DNA of 64,000 bases from Acidovorax sp. FHTAMBA (GTDB taxonomy: Bacteria > Pseudomonadota > Gammaproteobacteria > Burkholderiales > Burkholderiaceae_C). The notes under the pieces are model-generated. The model made no database searches. It saw only the letters and a program-made list of their open reading frames with translations, and was not told the DNA's origin. The stretch covers positions 4,688,277 through 4,752,276 of the forward strand of contig NZ_CP152407.1 in NCBI RefSeq assembly GCF_038958875.1, written 5' to 3'. A program made the position numbers and the translations under genes. The stretch's first letter is position 1, and the number at the start of each line of letters is the position of its first letter. Below are positions 33,084-40,547 of the stretch, in pieces.

Positions 33084-33554
33084 TCAACTTCCCAGCAGCA
33101 TTTCGTACCTTGGCGTGTCTGACAACGGATCTGCAGACAGCACCAGCCCCTCAAAAAAATGGCGATCCTGGTCAGCCAGCAGGTGCGCTGCCTCCTGGTG
33201 CAAAAGGAAAAGCACCTCTGCATAGGTTGGGTTGTGGTCCCTGCGAATCTGAACCGTAGCGCTCAATTCGGTCCAAACGCCACCGTTATCCAGAACCCAG
33301 TACGCATAGGTCACGTCCAACGTCCTGCCCGGAAACTGCCTCTGGAGCTCCTGCTCATCCAGGCTGTGTCCAATGCTCCTGCTGCACTCACGCAAGGCTG
33401 AGAGCAAAGTCTCCACATCCTGGCAAGACGGCTCAGAAAAAGACCAGGGGAGCTCACGAAGGATTGACGACGGAAGACTTTGAGCCAAAGACGGCCTCGC
33501 AAAAAATGAGACAGCGCCAGCGGTATGCCAGAGGAAGTGCCGCCTTGAACTCAT
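33084..33554 (-). CDS. Small exported protein, possible Tat signal, unknown function
   Basis: 156-residue protein whose N-terminus, SSRRHFLWHTAGAVSFFARP, has a twin arginine followed by a hydrophobic stretch and an AQS cleavage site. This fits a Tat or Sec signal peptide. The body is unremarkable: ELPWSFSEPSCQDVETLLSA, DVTYAYWVLDNGGVWTEL and LFLLHQEAAHLLADQDRHFF. The base composition is slightly lower in GC than the neighbours. The ATG at 33554 is chosen because it starts the signal peptide. Nothing in it names a function. Confidence 0.65.
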   Translation of the reverse strand: MSSRRHFLWHTAGAVSFFARPSLAQSLPSSILRELPWSFSEPSCQDVETLLSALRECSRSIGHSLDEQELQRQFPGRTLDVTYAYWVLDNGGVWTELSATVQIRRDHNPTYAEVLFLLHQEAAHLLADQDRHFFEGLVLSADPLSDTPRYEMLLGS

Positions 33555-33621
33555 GGGCGGTGATACACGATCATCGGAGGGTAACAGTCCCCACGATCTT
33601 GTCGAAGACTTGGCAGGCCTA

Positions 33622-34107
33622 TCAAACCGCAAGTGCTGCTACCCCCGCCTCCAGCACCAGCGCAGTCGCCACATCCGCCCCGAAATTCATCAACCGCTTG
33701 CGCATGCAAATCACCGCCTTGTCCTTGCTCAGCAAAATCGCCCGGTGTGCCGCCGCCAGGTCGATGAACTTCTGGTCGTCCGCGTCCTTGCACACATAGG
33801 CCACCTTGGGCGCGATCTCCACCAGCCGCGCCTGCGCATCAAATGCAGCGAGTACCCGCGCTGCATCCACGCGGTAGTAGTCCATGCGCCCAACGATGTG
33901 CGGATAGGCCAGCACGCGCTCCAGTTCGTCGCGCATGACCTGGGTCGCTATCCAGGCCAGGCGCCCCTGGGCCAGCAGTGCGCGCAGAGGGGCGGTGCGC
34001 GGGTCGCTGAAGATCAGCAGATCGAGCGCCACATTGGTGTCCACCACCACGGGGCGTGCGGGCTCGCCCGCTACGGCCTCAGCCGGCAGGCGCAATTCAA
34101 CCCGCAT
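33622..34107 (-). CDS. PIN-domain protein (putative toxin component, no antitoxin seen)
   Basis: 161-residue PIN-fold ribonuclease-like protein. The acidic residues of the metal site are present: Asp in VVVDTNVALDLL, Glu in VMRDELERVLAYPHI and Asp in KDADDQKFIDLAAAHRAI. The family is annotated as PIN-type toxins of toxin-antitoxin loci. No small antitoxin gene is adjacent; instead it overlaps the end of the RNA methyltransferase gene by 11 bases. That coupling hints at an RNA-processing role rather than a free toxin, which is inference. Confidence 0.88.
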   Translation of the reverse strand: MRVELRLPAEAVAGEPARPVVVDTNVALDLLIFSDPRTAPLRALLAQGRLAWIATQVMRDELERVLAYPHIVGRMDYYRVDAARVLAAFDAQARLVEIAPKVAYVCKDADDQKFIDLAAAHRAILLSKDKAVICMRKRLMNFGADVATALVLEAGVAALAV

Positions 34108-35392
34108 CGCGTGGGTCGTTAGCGTCTGGAGCAGCCTTCGGGGCGCGGTCGCGCACGGCGCCCTTGATCATGTCGAAGCGGAACATGCGGCACTCGATGG
34201 GGCCGTTCCACATCGGCACGCGGCGCGATTCTTTCAGGCGCATCTTGCCGGGCAGCTTGAGGTCGGGTGTGAGCATCCAGGCCTGCCAACCAGCGTAGTT
34301 CTTCTTCCAGTGCGAGGCCAGCTGGCTGAAGAACTCGCCGCCATCCTCGGTCTGCGCCTCTTCGCGGCCCACGGCCATGCCCTGGGCGCGGTCGGCGGCG
34401 CGCTCGCTGGCGTTGCGGCCCGCGCTCCCGGCGGCAGCAATGCGCTCGCCGTAGGGCGGGTTCAGCAGCATCACGCCAGGCTGGTCGCACGGTGGCATGC
34501 GCTGCAGGGCGTCGCCGCCGCGCAGTTGCACGGCATCGGCCACACCGGCGCGCTCGGCATTGCGCTGGGCAAAGTCGACCATGCGGAAGGCCACATCACT
34601 GCCAAAAATGGGTACAGCGCTTGCCTGTATTGCGCCTTCAGCTTCGTTTTTGATAGCAGACCACACGTGCGCCTGGAACGGCAGCAGCTTCTCGAACGCA
34701 AAGCGCCGCAGCATGCCGGCCGGGATGCGGCAGGCGATCTGCGCGGCCTCGATCACGATGGTGCCGCTGCCGCAGCAGGGGTCGTACAGCGGCTGGGGGT
34801 TGTCGCCGTGGGGGTCCCAGCCGCTGGCAGCAATCATGGCGGCGGCCAGGGTTTCTTTTAGTGGCGCATCGCCCTTGTCTTCGCGCCAGCCGCGCTTGAA
34901 CAGCGGCTCGCCGGAGGTGTCGATGTAAATCGTGGCCTCGTCGGTGGTCAGGTGCAGGTGGATGCGCACATCGGGCCACTGGGTGTTCACGTCAGGCCGC
35001 ACGCCGCTTTTGGCGCGAAAGCGGTCGGCCACGGCGTCCTTGACCTTGAGGCCCGCAAAGTTGAGGCTCTGCAGCGGGCTGTGCTGGGCGGTCACTTCCA
35101 CCTTGAAGGTCTGGCGCGTGGTGAACCAGATCTCCCAGGCCACGTCGCTGGCCATGGCATAGAGGTCGTTTTCAGAGCGGTAAGGGCGGTGCGCCAACTG
35201 CACCAGCACGCGCTGGGCCAGTCGGCTGTGCAGGTTGAGCAGCAGCGCCTGGCGCCACGAGGCGCGCAGCAGCACGCCGCCGCGGCCGACCAGCAGGTCT
35301 TGCCCCGTGAGGCCGGTGATGCCATGCACTTCATCGGCCAGAAAGCCCTCCACGCCCGCAGCGCAAGGGAGGAAAAGTTGGAGTTGGTTCAT
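34097..35392 (-). CDS. THUMP-domain SAM-dependent RNA methyltransferase (RlmL/TrmN-like)
   Basis: 431-residue class I methyltransferase. An N-terminal THUMP region (LFLPCAAGVEGFLADEVHGI, LDL-type RNA binding up to about residue 160) is followed by a Rossmann domain with DPCCGSGTIVIEAAQ and the catalytic NPPYGERIA. N-P-P-Y indicates an exocyclic-amine methyltransferase; related enzymes modify guanine in 23S rRNA or tRNA, and the exact target is not determinable. About 20 residues between two conserved blocks (AIKNEAEGAIQASAVPIFG) come from a palindromic-repeat copy. It overlaps the PIN gene downstream. Confidence 0.92.
   Translation of the reverse strand: MNQLQLFLPCAAGVEGFLADEVHGITGLTGQDLLVGRGGVLLRASWRQALLLNLHSRLAQRVLVQLAHRPYRSENDLYAMASDVAWEIWFTTRQTFKVEVTAQHSPLQSLNFAGLKVKDAVADRFRAKSGVRPDVNTQWPDVRIHLHLTTDEATIYIDTSGEPLFKRGWREDKGDAPLKETLAAAMIAASGWDPHGDNPQPLYDPCCGSGTIVIEAAQIACRIPAGMLRRFAFEKLLPFQAHVWSAIKNEAEGAIQASAVPIFGSDVAFRMVDFAQRNAERAGVADAVQLRGGDALQRMPPCDQPGVMLLNPPYGERIAAAGSAGRNASERAADRAQGMAVGREEAQTEDGGEFFSQLASHWKKNYAGWQAWMLTPDLKLPGKMRLKESRRVPMWNGPIECRMFRFDMIKGAVRDRAPKAAPDANDPRDAG
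34602..34660. repeat. Dispersed palindromic repeat, copy 7 (inside RNA methyltransferase gene)
   Basis: CAGCGCTTGCCTGTATTGCGC followed by CTTCAGCTTCGTTTTTGATAG carries the family's ATAGC/AGCGCTT elements in degraded form. It is read in frame on the minus strand. Confidence 0.7.
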
Positions 35393-35416
35393 AGGACTGG
35401 CCGAAAGGATACGCGC

Positions 35417-35848
35417 TCAAGCCTTGCGCAGGAGCAACTGGCGGATGGACTCCGGGATCGGCGCCACCTTGCGGTCGGCCTTGCCGATGAAAACGATGCC
35501 GATCTTGCCGCGCGCCACCTCGCGGTCGGAGGTTTTTTCGGTCATGCAGAACACCAGGTCAAAGCCGTAGCGGTTGAAATCGGCTGGCGCCATCTCCACC
35601 CGCATGGTCTCGCCATGGAAACCTTCGGACTTGTACTGCGCCACGATGTCACCCACCACGATGGACAGGCCGCCCACATCGGCCTCGGGGTAGCCCAGCG
35701 ACTGGAAGAACCGCACACGCGCCTCGGACACCAGCGTGAGCAGCTGCGCGTTGTCCAGGTGCCCGCCCTGGTTGACGTGGCTGATGTAGATCTGCAGCTC
35801 GGTGGCAAAGCCGAAGTGCGGGGGGAGGTCAAAGACGATGCGGGCCAT
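35417..35848 (-). CDS. Acyl-CoA thioesterase-like hotdog protein
   Basis: 143-residue hotdog-fold protein of the 4-hydroxybenzoyl-CoA thioesterase type. MARIVFDLPPHFGFATELQI starts the fold, ISHVNQGGHLDNAQLLTLVS contains the conserved central helix, and MRVEMAPADFNRYGFDLVF forms later strands. The usual catalytic Asp position reads NQGGHLDN, as in related thioesterases. The ATG at 35848 begins the conserved strand; the upstream frame to 35881 is unconserved. Its substrate is unknown. It lies between rpoN and the methyltransferase gene. Confidence 0.88.
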   Translation of the reverse strand: MARIVFDLPPHFGFATELQIYISHVNQGGHLDNAQLLTLVSEARVRFFQSLGYPEADVGGLSIVVGDIVAQYKSEGFHGETMRVEMAPADFNRYGFDLVFCMTEKTSDREVARGKIGIVFIGKADRKVAPIPESIRQLLLRKA

Positions 35849-35914
35849 GGTGGGGCAGCGGGTAGATAAACAAAAAATCAAACAGGGCGAGCCAGGCGCA
35901 CCCTGGCGGTGACC

Positions 35915-37513
35915 CTACAGCGCCTTGCGCAGATTGGCCGGCGCGATCTTGAGCGCCTCGCGGTACTTGGCCACGGTGCGGCGTGCGCACTCGATGCCCT
36001 GCTCCTTGAGCATCTCGGCGATCTGGCTGTCGGACAGCGGCTTGGCGGGGTTCTCGGCGGCGACAAACTGCTTGATGAGGGCGCGCACCGCCGTGCTGGA
36101 TGCATTGCCACCGGTTTCGGTGCCCAGGCCCGAGCCAAAGAAGTACTTGAGCTCGTAGGTGCCGATCGGCGTGGCCATGTATTTGGCCGTGGTCACGCGG
36201 CTGATGGTGGACTCGTGCAGGCCCAGTTCGTCGGCGATGTCGCGCAGCACCAGCGGGCGCATGGCCAGCTCGCCATGGGTGAAGAAGTTTTTTTGCCGCT
36301 CCACGATGGCGCGCGAGACGCGCAATATGGTGTCAAAACGCTGCTGGATGTTCTTGATGAACCAGCGCGCCTCTTGCAGGCGCTGCTGCATGCCCTGGTG
36401 GCCCTCGCCGCCCTTGTGGCCGCGCAACGCACCGGCATAGATGTCGTGCACGCGCAGGCGGGGCATCACGTCGGGGTTGAGGCTGACGATGAAGTTGTGC
36501 TGGCCATCGCGGCCCCGCTGCGAGCCTTCGCGCCCGGCTTTGCGCACGATCACATCGGGAATGATGATGTTGCGCTCCACATCCGCAAAGCGGCGCCCGG
36601 GGCGGGGCTCCAGGCGGGCGATGAGGGCCATGGCGGCGCGGGTGCGCTCTTCGCCATCGCCACACAGCTGCGTCAGGCGGCGGATGTCGCGGCGGGCCAG
36701 CATCTCCAGCGGCTGCTGGCAGATGCGCAGCGCGGTCTGCACGGTGTCGGGGTCGGCGTCGCTGTCTTCGTCGGCCGCCAGGGCGGTGAGCTGCAGGGTG
36801 AGGCACTCGGCCAGGTTGCGCGCACCCACGCCCACGGGTTCCAGGCTTTGCAGCAGGCGCTGGGCCACCGTGAAGCGGTGCACCAGTTCCTCGATCTGCT
36901 CCAGGTCTTCGGGCCCTGCCAGGCTGATGGCCAGCTCTTCGAGCGACTCTTCAAGGTAGCCATCGTCGTTCAGCGATTCGATGAGAAAACGCAGCGCGGC
37001 CGTGTCCACTTCGGACAGCCGCAGCGACAGCGCCTGGCGGTGCAAAAAGGCGGTGAGCGACTCGTGCGTTCGGGCCAGCTCGGTGGCGTCGGCCTCGTCC
37101 CCTTCCGCATCGTTGCGGGTGCGCGCCGGGGCGTCGCCACCCCACTCGGCGTCGTTGGGCGCCATCTCTACCGTGCCGTCGCCGCTCCAGTCGGGCTCGT
37201 CGGCACCTGCACTGGGGATTTCAGCCTCGTTTTGGCTCTCAGCGCTAGTACCGCTTGCACTGACAGCTCCTGAAAACATAGCATCGTCGACGCTGTAGTC
37301 GTCGGCCTGTGCGGGCGTGTCGGCGGCTTCCAGGCCAAACTCCTCGCGCGGTGCTTCGTCGGCATTGCGCTCAAGGAACGGGTTTTCGTCGAGCATCTGC
37401 TCGACTTCCTGCGAGAGTTCGAGCGTGGACAACTGCAGCAGCCGGATGGACTGCTGGAGCTGGGGAGTCAATGCAAGGTGCTGCGAGACGCGCAGCGACA
37501 GTCCAGGCTTCAT
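35915..37513 (-). CDS. rpoN: RNA polymerase sigma-54 factor
   Basis: 532-residue sigma-54. Region I: MKPGLSLRVSQHLALTPQLQ with the QQSIRLLQLS block. Then an acidic region II (about 50-150), a core-binding domain, and the C-terminal RpoN box (ARRTVAKYREALKI) preceded by the DNA-binding FFTHGELAMRPLVLRDIADE region. It drives transcription from -24/-12 promoters with enhancer-binding proteins. In the acidic linker, residues about 79-100 (AMFSGAVSASGTSAESQNEA) are encoded by a palindromic-repeat copy, a place likely to tolerate insertions. It is downstream of lptB with an 88-bp gap containing a GC-rich repeat. Confidence 0.97.
   Translation of the reverse strand: MKPGLSLRVSQHLALTPQLQQSIRLLQLSTLELSQEVEQMLDENPFLERNADEAPREEFGLEAADTPAQADDYSVDDAMFSGAVSASGTSAESQNEAEIPSAGADEPDWSGDGTVEMAPNDAEWGGDAPARTRNDAEGDEADATELARTHESLTAFLHRQALSLRLSEVDTAALRFLIESLNDDGYLEESLEELAISLAGPEDLEQIEELVHRFTVAQRLLQSLEPVGVGARNLAECLTLQLTALAADEDSDADPDTVQTALRICQQPLEMLARRDIRRLTQLCGDGEERTRAAMALIARLEPRPGRRFADVERNIIIPDVIVRKAGREGSQRGRDGQHNFIVSLNPDVMPRLRVHDIYAGALRGHKGGEGHQGMQQRLQEARWFIKNIQQRFDTILRVSRAIVERQKNFFTHGELAMRPLVLRDIADELGLHESTISRVTTAKYMATPIGTYELKYFFGSGLGTETGGNASSTAVRALIKQFVAAENPAKPLSDSQIAEMLKEQGIECARRTVAKYREALKIAPANLRKAL
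37218..37285. repeat. Dispersed palindromic repeat, copy 8 (inside rpoN)
   Basis: AGCGCTAGTACCGCTTGCAC core with CTGACAGCTCCTGAAAACATAGC on the right and TTTCAGCCTCGTTTTGGCTC on the left. It is an imperfect copy read in frame on the minus strand. Confidence 0.75.
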
Positions 37514-37525
37514 TGATTGAGCGCC

Positions 37526-37575
37526 GCCGGGCCGCCCCAAGGCGCGAAGGCCCCCTCGGGGGGCAGCGCATTACA
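37526..37575. repeat. GC-rich intergenic repeat, second family
   Basis: GCCGGGCCGCCCCAAGG followed by CGAAGGCCCCCTCGGGGGGC matches the layout of the element at 13101-13195. It lies between rpoN and lptB. Confidence 0.5.
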
Positions 37576-37601
37576 CGAAGTGACAAGCGTGGGGGCCATG
37601 T

Positions 37602-38414
37602 CTACATCCTGAAGTGTTCGCCGAGGTACACGCGGCGTACTTCGGCGTTGTCCACGATCTCGGACGGCGTGCCCTGCGCCAGCACGCGGCCATCGCTGAT
37701 GATGAAAGCGTGGTCGCAGATGCCCAGTGTTTCGCGCACGTTGTGGTCGGTGATGAGCACGCCGATGCCGCGCGCCTTCAAGAAGCCGATGATGCGCTGG
37801 ATCTCGATCACGGCAATGGGGTCGATACCGGCGAAGGGCTCGTCCAGCAGGATGAAACGCGGCTGGGTGGCCAGGGCGCGGGCAATCTCGACCCGGCGGC
37901 GTTCCCCGCCCGACAAGGCCATGGCCGGGGACTCGCGCAGGTGGTCCACGCGCAGCTCCTGCAGCAGGGCGGTAAGGCGCTCTTCGATGGCGGTTCGGCT
38001 CAGGCGCTGGCCGTCGTCACCGCGCTGCAGCTCCAGCACGGCGCGCACGTTTTCTTCGACCGTGAGCTTGCGGAAGATCGAGGCTTCCTGCGGCAGATAC
38101 GACAGCCCCAGGCGCGAACGGCGGTGGATGGGCATGTGGGCCACCGAATGGCCGTCAATGCGAATGTCGCCCGCATCGCTGCGCACCAGCCCCACGATCA
38201 TGTAGAACGAGGTGGTCTTGCCCGCGCCGTTGGGGCCCAGCAGCCCCACGACCTCGCCTTTTTGCACCACCAGCGACACATCCTTGACGACCTTGCGGGT
38301 GCCGTAGGACTTGGCCAGGTGCTGCACCTCCAGGCGGCTGCCCGTCTGCGAATCAGGCCCCAGGCGGCTGCCCGCCTGGGCGTCAGGCGCGGTACTCACG
38401 GTATTGCCGCTCAC
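37602..38414 (-). CDS. lptB: LPS export ABC transporter ATP-binding protein
   Basis: 270-residue ATPase that powers lipopolysaccharide extraction by LptFG. It is complete: Walker A LLGPNGAGKTTSFYM, Q-loop YLPQEASIF, signature ALSGGERRRVEIARAL, Walker B FILLDEPFAGIDPIA and H-loop TDHNVRETLGICD. An unusual 28-residue N-terminal extension with a near-tandem AGSRLGPDSQ / TGSRLEVQHL repeat precedes the canonical start. It overlaps lptA by four bases (ATGA). Confidence 0.97.
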   Translation of the reverse strand: MSGNTVSTAPDAQAGSRLGPDSQTGSRLEVQHLAKSYGTRKVVKDVSLVVQKGEVVGLLGPNGAGKTTSFYMIVGLVRSDAGDIRIDGHSVAHMPIHRRSRLGLSYLPQEASIFRKLTVEENVRAVLELQRGDDGQRLSRTAIEERLTALLQELRVDHLRESPAMALSGGERRRVEIARALATQPRFILLDEPFAGIDPIAVIEIQRIIGFLKARGIGVLITDHNVRETLGICDHAFIISDGRVLAQGTPSEIVDNAEVRRVYLGEHFRM

Positions 38415-39058
38415 TTGGCGCCGCCGCCCAGGCTGTTGCTGGGGCGCAGCGCCGGAGCCGGAGTGGATGGTTCAGGTGCCGCCACAGGGGGCGACGGATC
38501 TTTGGGGGACAGCACGGCGCGCACGCGGCCGCCTGGCGCGGGGGCGTCCCCAGCGGCATTGGTGGCTGGCCGCTTGCCGTCCACGCTGAAGACATCGGTC
38601 AGGTTGTTGTAGACGATCACGGCGCCGGTGATCTCGTCACTGAGCACCGATCCCCGATAACGGCGCAGTTCGGCGCGGGTGATAAAGCGCACGTTGTCGG
38701 CCTTGCCGTCGTACTCGATTACTTCGCTTTCACCCTCGATGAACTCATCGGGCGCACCCGGCAGGGTGTCGCGCTTTTGCCGAAAGAATGCGCGCTTGCC
38801 GGGCTCGGCGGTGACGACACCGTACTGGTAGCCATCGGCATCCTGGCGCACATCCAGCCGCGCTCCGCGCAGCACGATGGAGCCCTTGGTCATCACCACA
38901 CGGCCGGAGAACACGCTGGTCTGCTTGAGTTCATCGTGCCGCAGGGCGTCGGCCTCGATGTTCATGGGCTTGCTACGGTCTGCCCTCTCGGCATGGGCCA
39001 CACCCAGGGTGCAGGCCAGGGCGGTGAGCATGAGGATGGGAAGGAGGCGATGGTTCAT
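38411..39058 (-). CDS. lptA: LPS transport periplasmic protein
   Basis: 215-residue OstA-family protein that bridges LPS across the periplasm. It has a signal peptide (MNHRLLPILMLTALACTLGVAHA), and the OstA core starts ADRSKPMNIEADALRHDE and runs through VFSGRVVMTKGSIVLRGARL and ITGAVIVYNNLTDVF. The Pro/Ala-rich C-terminal tail (about 175-215) is extra. The ATG at 39058 gives a proper signal peptide. lptC, often adjacent, is not present next to it. Confidence 0.95.
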   Translation of the reverse strand: MNHRLLPILMLTALACTLGVAHAERADRSKPMNIEADALRHDELKQTSVFSGRVVMTKGSIVLRGARLDVRQDADGYQYGVVTAEPGKRAFFRQKRDTLPGAPDEFIEGESEVIEYDGKADNVRFITRAELRRYRGSVLSDEITGAVIVYNNLTDVFSVDGKRPATNAAGDAPAPGGRVRAVLSPKDPSPPVAAPEPSTPAPALRPSNSLGGGAK

Positions 39059-39107
39059 AGGGCACGAATCTTGCAATCATTGTATCCATCCGTTCGCCCT
39101 CCTCCAT

Positions 39108-39132
39108 GAAAAAAGCCCGCGCATGCGGGCTT
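39108..39132 (-). terminator. Rho-independent terminator downstream of dsbA
   Basis: On the minus strand AGCCCGC-ATGC-GCGGGCT is followed by a run of T (plus-strand A-run 39109-39114). It separates the dsbA transcript from lptA-lptB-rpoN. Confidence 0.9.
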
Positions 39133-39167
39133 CGAAGGCAATACGCCAAACAGACGGCCGTAAACCG

Positions 39168-39824
39168 TCAGCCTTTGCGGGCCACAGCCGTCAGGTGATC
39201 GACCACCTGCAACACGTTCTGCATGCTGCCGGCCATCGTGCCGTCGGTATAGAACTTGCCAGCGACCCCCATGGAAGGCACACCCTCCACGCCATAGGCA
39301 TCCTGCAGCTGCGAAGCACGGCGGACCTGGTTGGACACCGTGAAGGAGTTGTAGACCTCCTTGAACTTGGCCGCATCCACGCCCTGCTGCCCGACCCAGG
39401 CAAAAATGTCATCGTCCTTGGCGAGCTTGAGCTTGTCCACATGGATGGCCCGGAATACCTTGGCGTGCAGTGCTTCGAGCTTGCCCATGCCTTCCAGCGT
39501 GTAGTACAGCTTCTGCTGGGGGATGAAGCTCGCATTGAAGGCCACCGGCACGCGGCGAATACTCAGATCCTTGGGCGCGGCCTTGGCCCAGGCGTCGAAC
39601 GCGGGCTCAAACACGTTGCAGTGGGGGCAGCTGTACCAGAAGAACTCGATCACATCGACCTTGCCGGCTGCAGCGTCGGGCGCCACGGGCTTGTCCAGCC
39701 GCTTGTAGTCCTTGCCCTCCTTGAACTGGCGGGCCTGGGCCAGCGCGGGGGTGGCCACGGGCAGCGTCAGGGCGGAAGCGGCAACCACCGAAGCGGCAGA
39801 CAGAGAAAAATCACGGCGTTTCAT
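39168..39824 (-). CDS. dsbA: Thiol:disulfide interchange protein DsbA
   Basis: 218-residue periplasmic oxidoreductase that introduces disulfide bonds. The signal peptide MKRRDFSLSAASVVAASALT contains RR in a Tat-like setting. The active site is CPHC in EFFWYSCPHCNVFEPAFDAW, and the cis-proline loop reads GVEGVPSMGV. AGGAG lies upstream of the ATG at 39824. It is followed by a terminator and preceded by the SPOR-domain gene. Confidence 0.96.
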   Translation of the reverse strand: MKRRDFSLSAASVVAASALTLPVATPALAQARQFKEGKDYKRLDKPVAPDAAAGKVDVIEFFWYSCPHCNVFEPAFDAWAKAAPKDLSIRRVPVAFNASFIPQQKLYYTLEGMGKLEALHAKVFRAIHVDKLKLAKDDDIFAWVGQQGVDAAKFKEVYNSFTVSNQVRRASQLQDAYGVEGVPSMGVAGKFYTDGTMAGSMQNVLQVVDHLTAVARKG

Positions 39825-39892
39825 GTCAAAGACTCTCCTGTTACAGGTCTGGGGGATGTGAGCCATGCCCCCGCAAAAAGTTCAGATCGGCA

Positions 39893-40534
39893 TCAGCGCT
39901 GCACGCGCACCAGCGCAGATTCGACGCCAGCGCCGCCGAGCTTCTCCTTGAGCTGCTCGGCGTCGTCGCGCTTGGCAAACGGCCCCACGCGCACCCGGAA
40001 CACCGGGCGGCCGTTCTGTTCGCGCTCGCTCACCCGCGCCTCCCAGCCCAGCATCGCCAGCTTGGCGCGCTGGGCGTCGGCATCGGCCTGCGTGCGGAAG
40101 GCACCCGCCTGTACAAAGTAGTCAAACGGGTCCACCTCGCTCTTGGCCGCCGCTTTGGCCGCCGCCAGATCGCCCAGTGGGTCGGCGCTGGGCTTGCTCT
40201 CGGCCTTGGCCTCGGGCTTGCTGGCTGCGGGCTTGGGAGCCGACGCAGCAGCGCGCGCATCCGGCGGCGCCACTGCGGCGGGCGCCGAAGCGACCGGAGC
40301 AGGCGGCGCAGCGGGCCGCGCCGGGTTCTTGCCATACAGCGGAGAGTTGGGGTCCCAGTTCTTGTTCTTCTGCGATTCGGCGGCGTCCATGTCGGCACCA
40401 CGGCCGCCACCCTTGTTGAGGAAGGGCACCGGCACCTTGGTCACATAGACCGCCACCGCCAGCGCGGCACCCAAGCCCACGATCACGCCCACGATGAAAC
40501 CGATGATGGTCCCGCCCGTCTGTTGCTTCTTCAT
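39893..40534 (-). CDS. SPOR-domain inner-membrane protein
   Basis: 213-residue bitopic protein. Cytoplasmic MKKQQTGG is followed by a membrane helix (TIIGFIVGVIVGLGAALAVAVYV), a Pro/Ala-rich periplasmic linker (about 60-135) and a C-terminal SPOR domain (YFVQAGAFRTQADADAQRAK, then FRVRVGPFAKRDDAEQLKEK). SPOR domains bind denuded septal peptidoglycan, so it probably localises to the division site, like FtsN-type proteins. It sits 13 bases downstream of argS, a common arrangement. Confidence 0.94.
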   Translation of the reverse strand: MKKQQTGGTIIGFIVGVIVGLGAALAVAVYVTKVPVPFLNKGGGRGADMDAAESQKNKNWDPNSPLYGKNPARPAAPPAPVASAPAAVAPPDARAAASAPKPAASKPEAKAESKPSADPLGDLAAAKAAAKSEVDPFDYFVQAGAFRTQADADAQRAKLAMLGWEARVSEREQNGRPVFRVRVGPFAKRDDAEQLKEKLGGAGVESALVRVQR

Positions 40535-40547
40535 AGTTTGTAACTGC

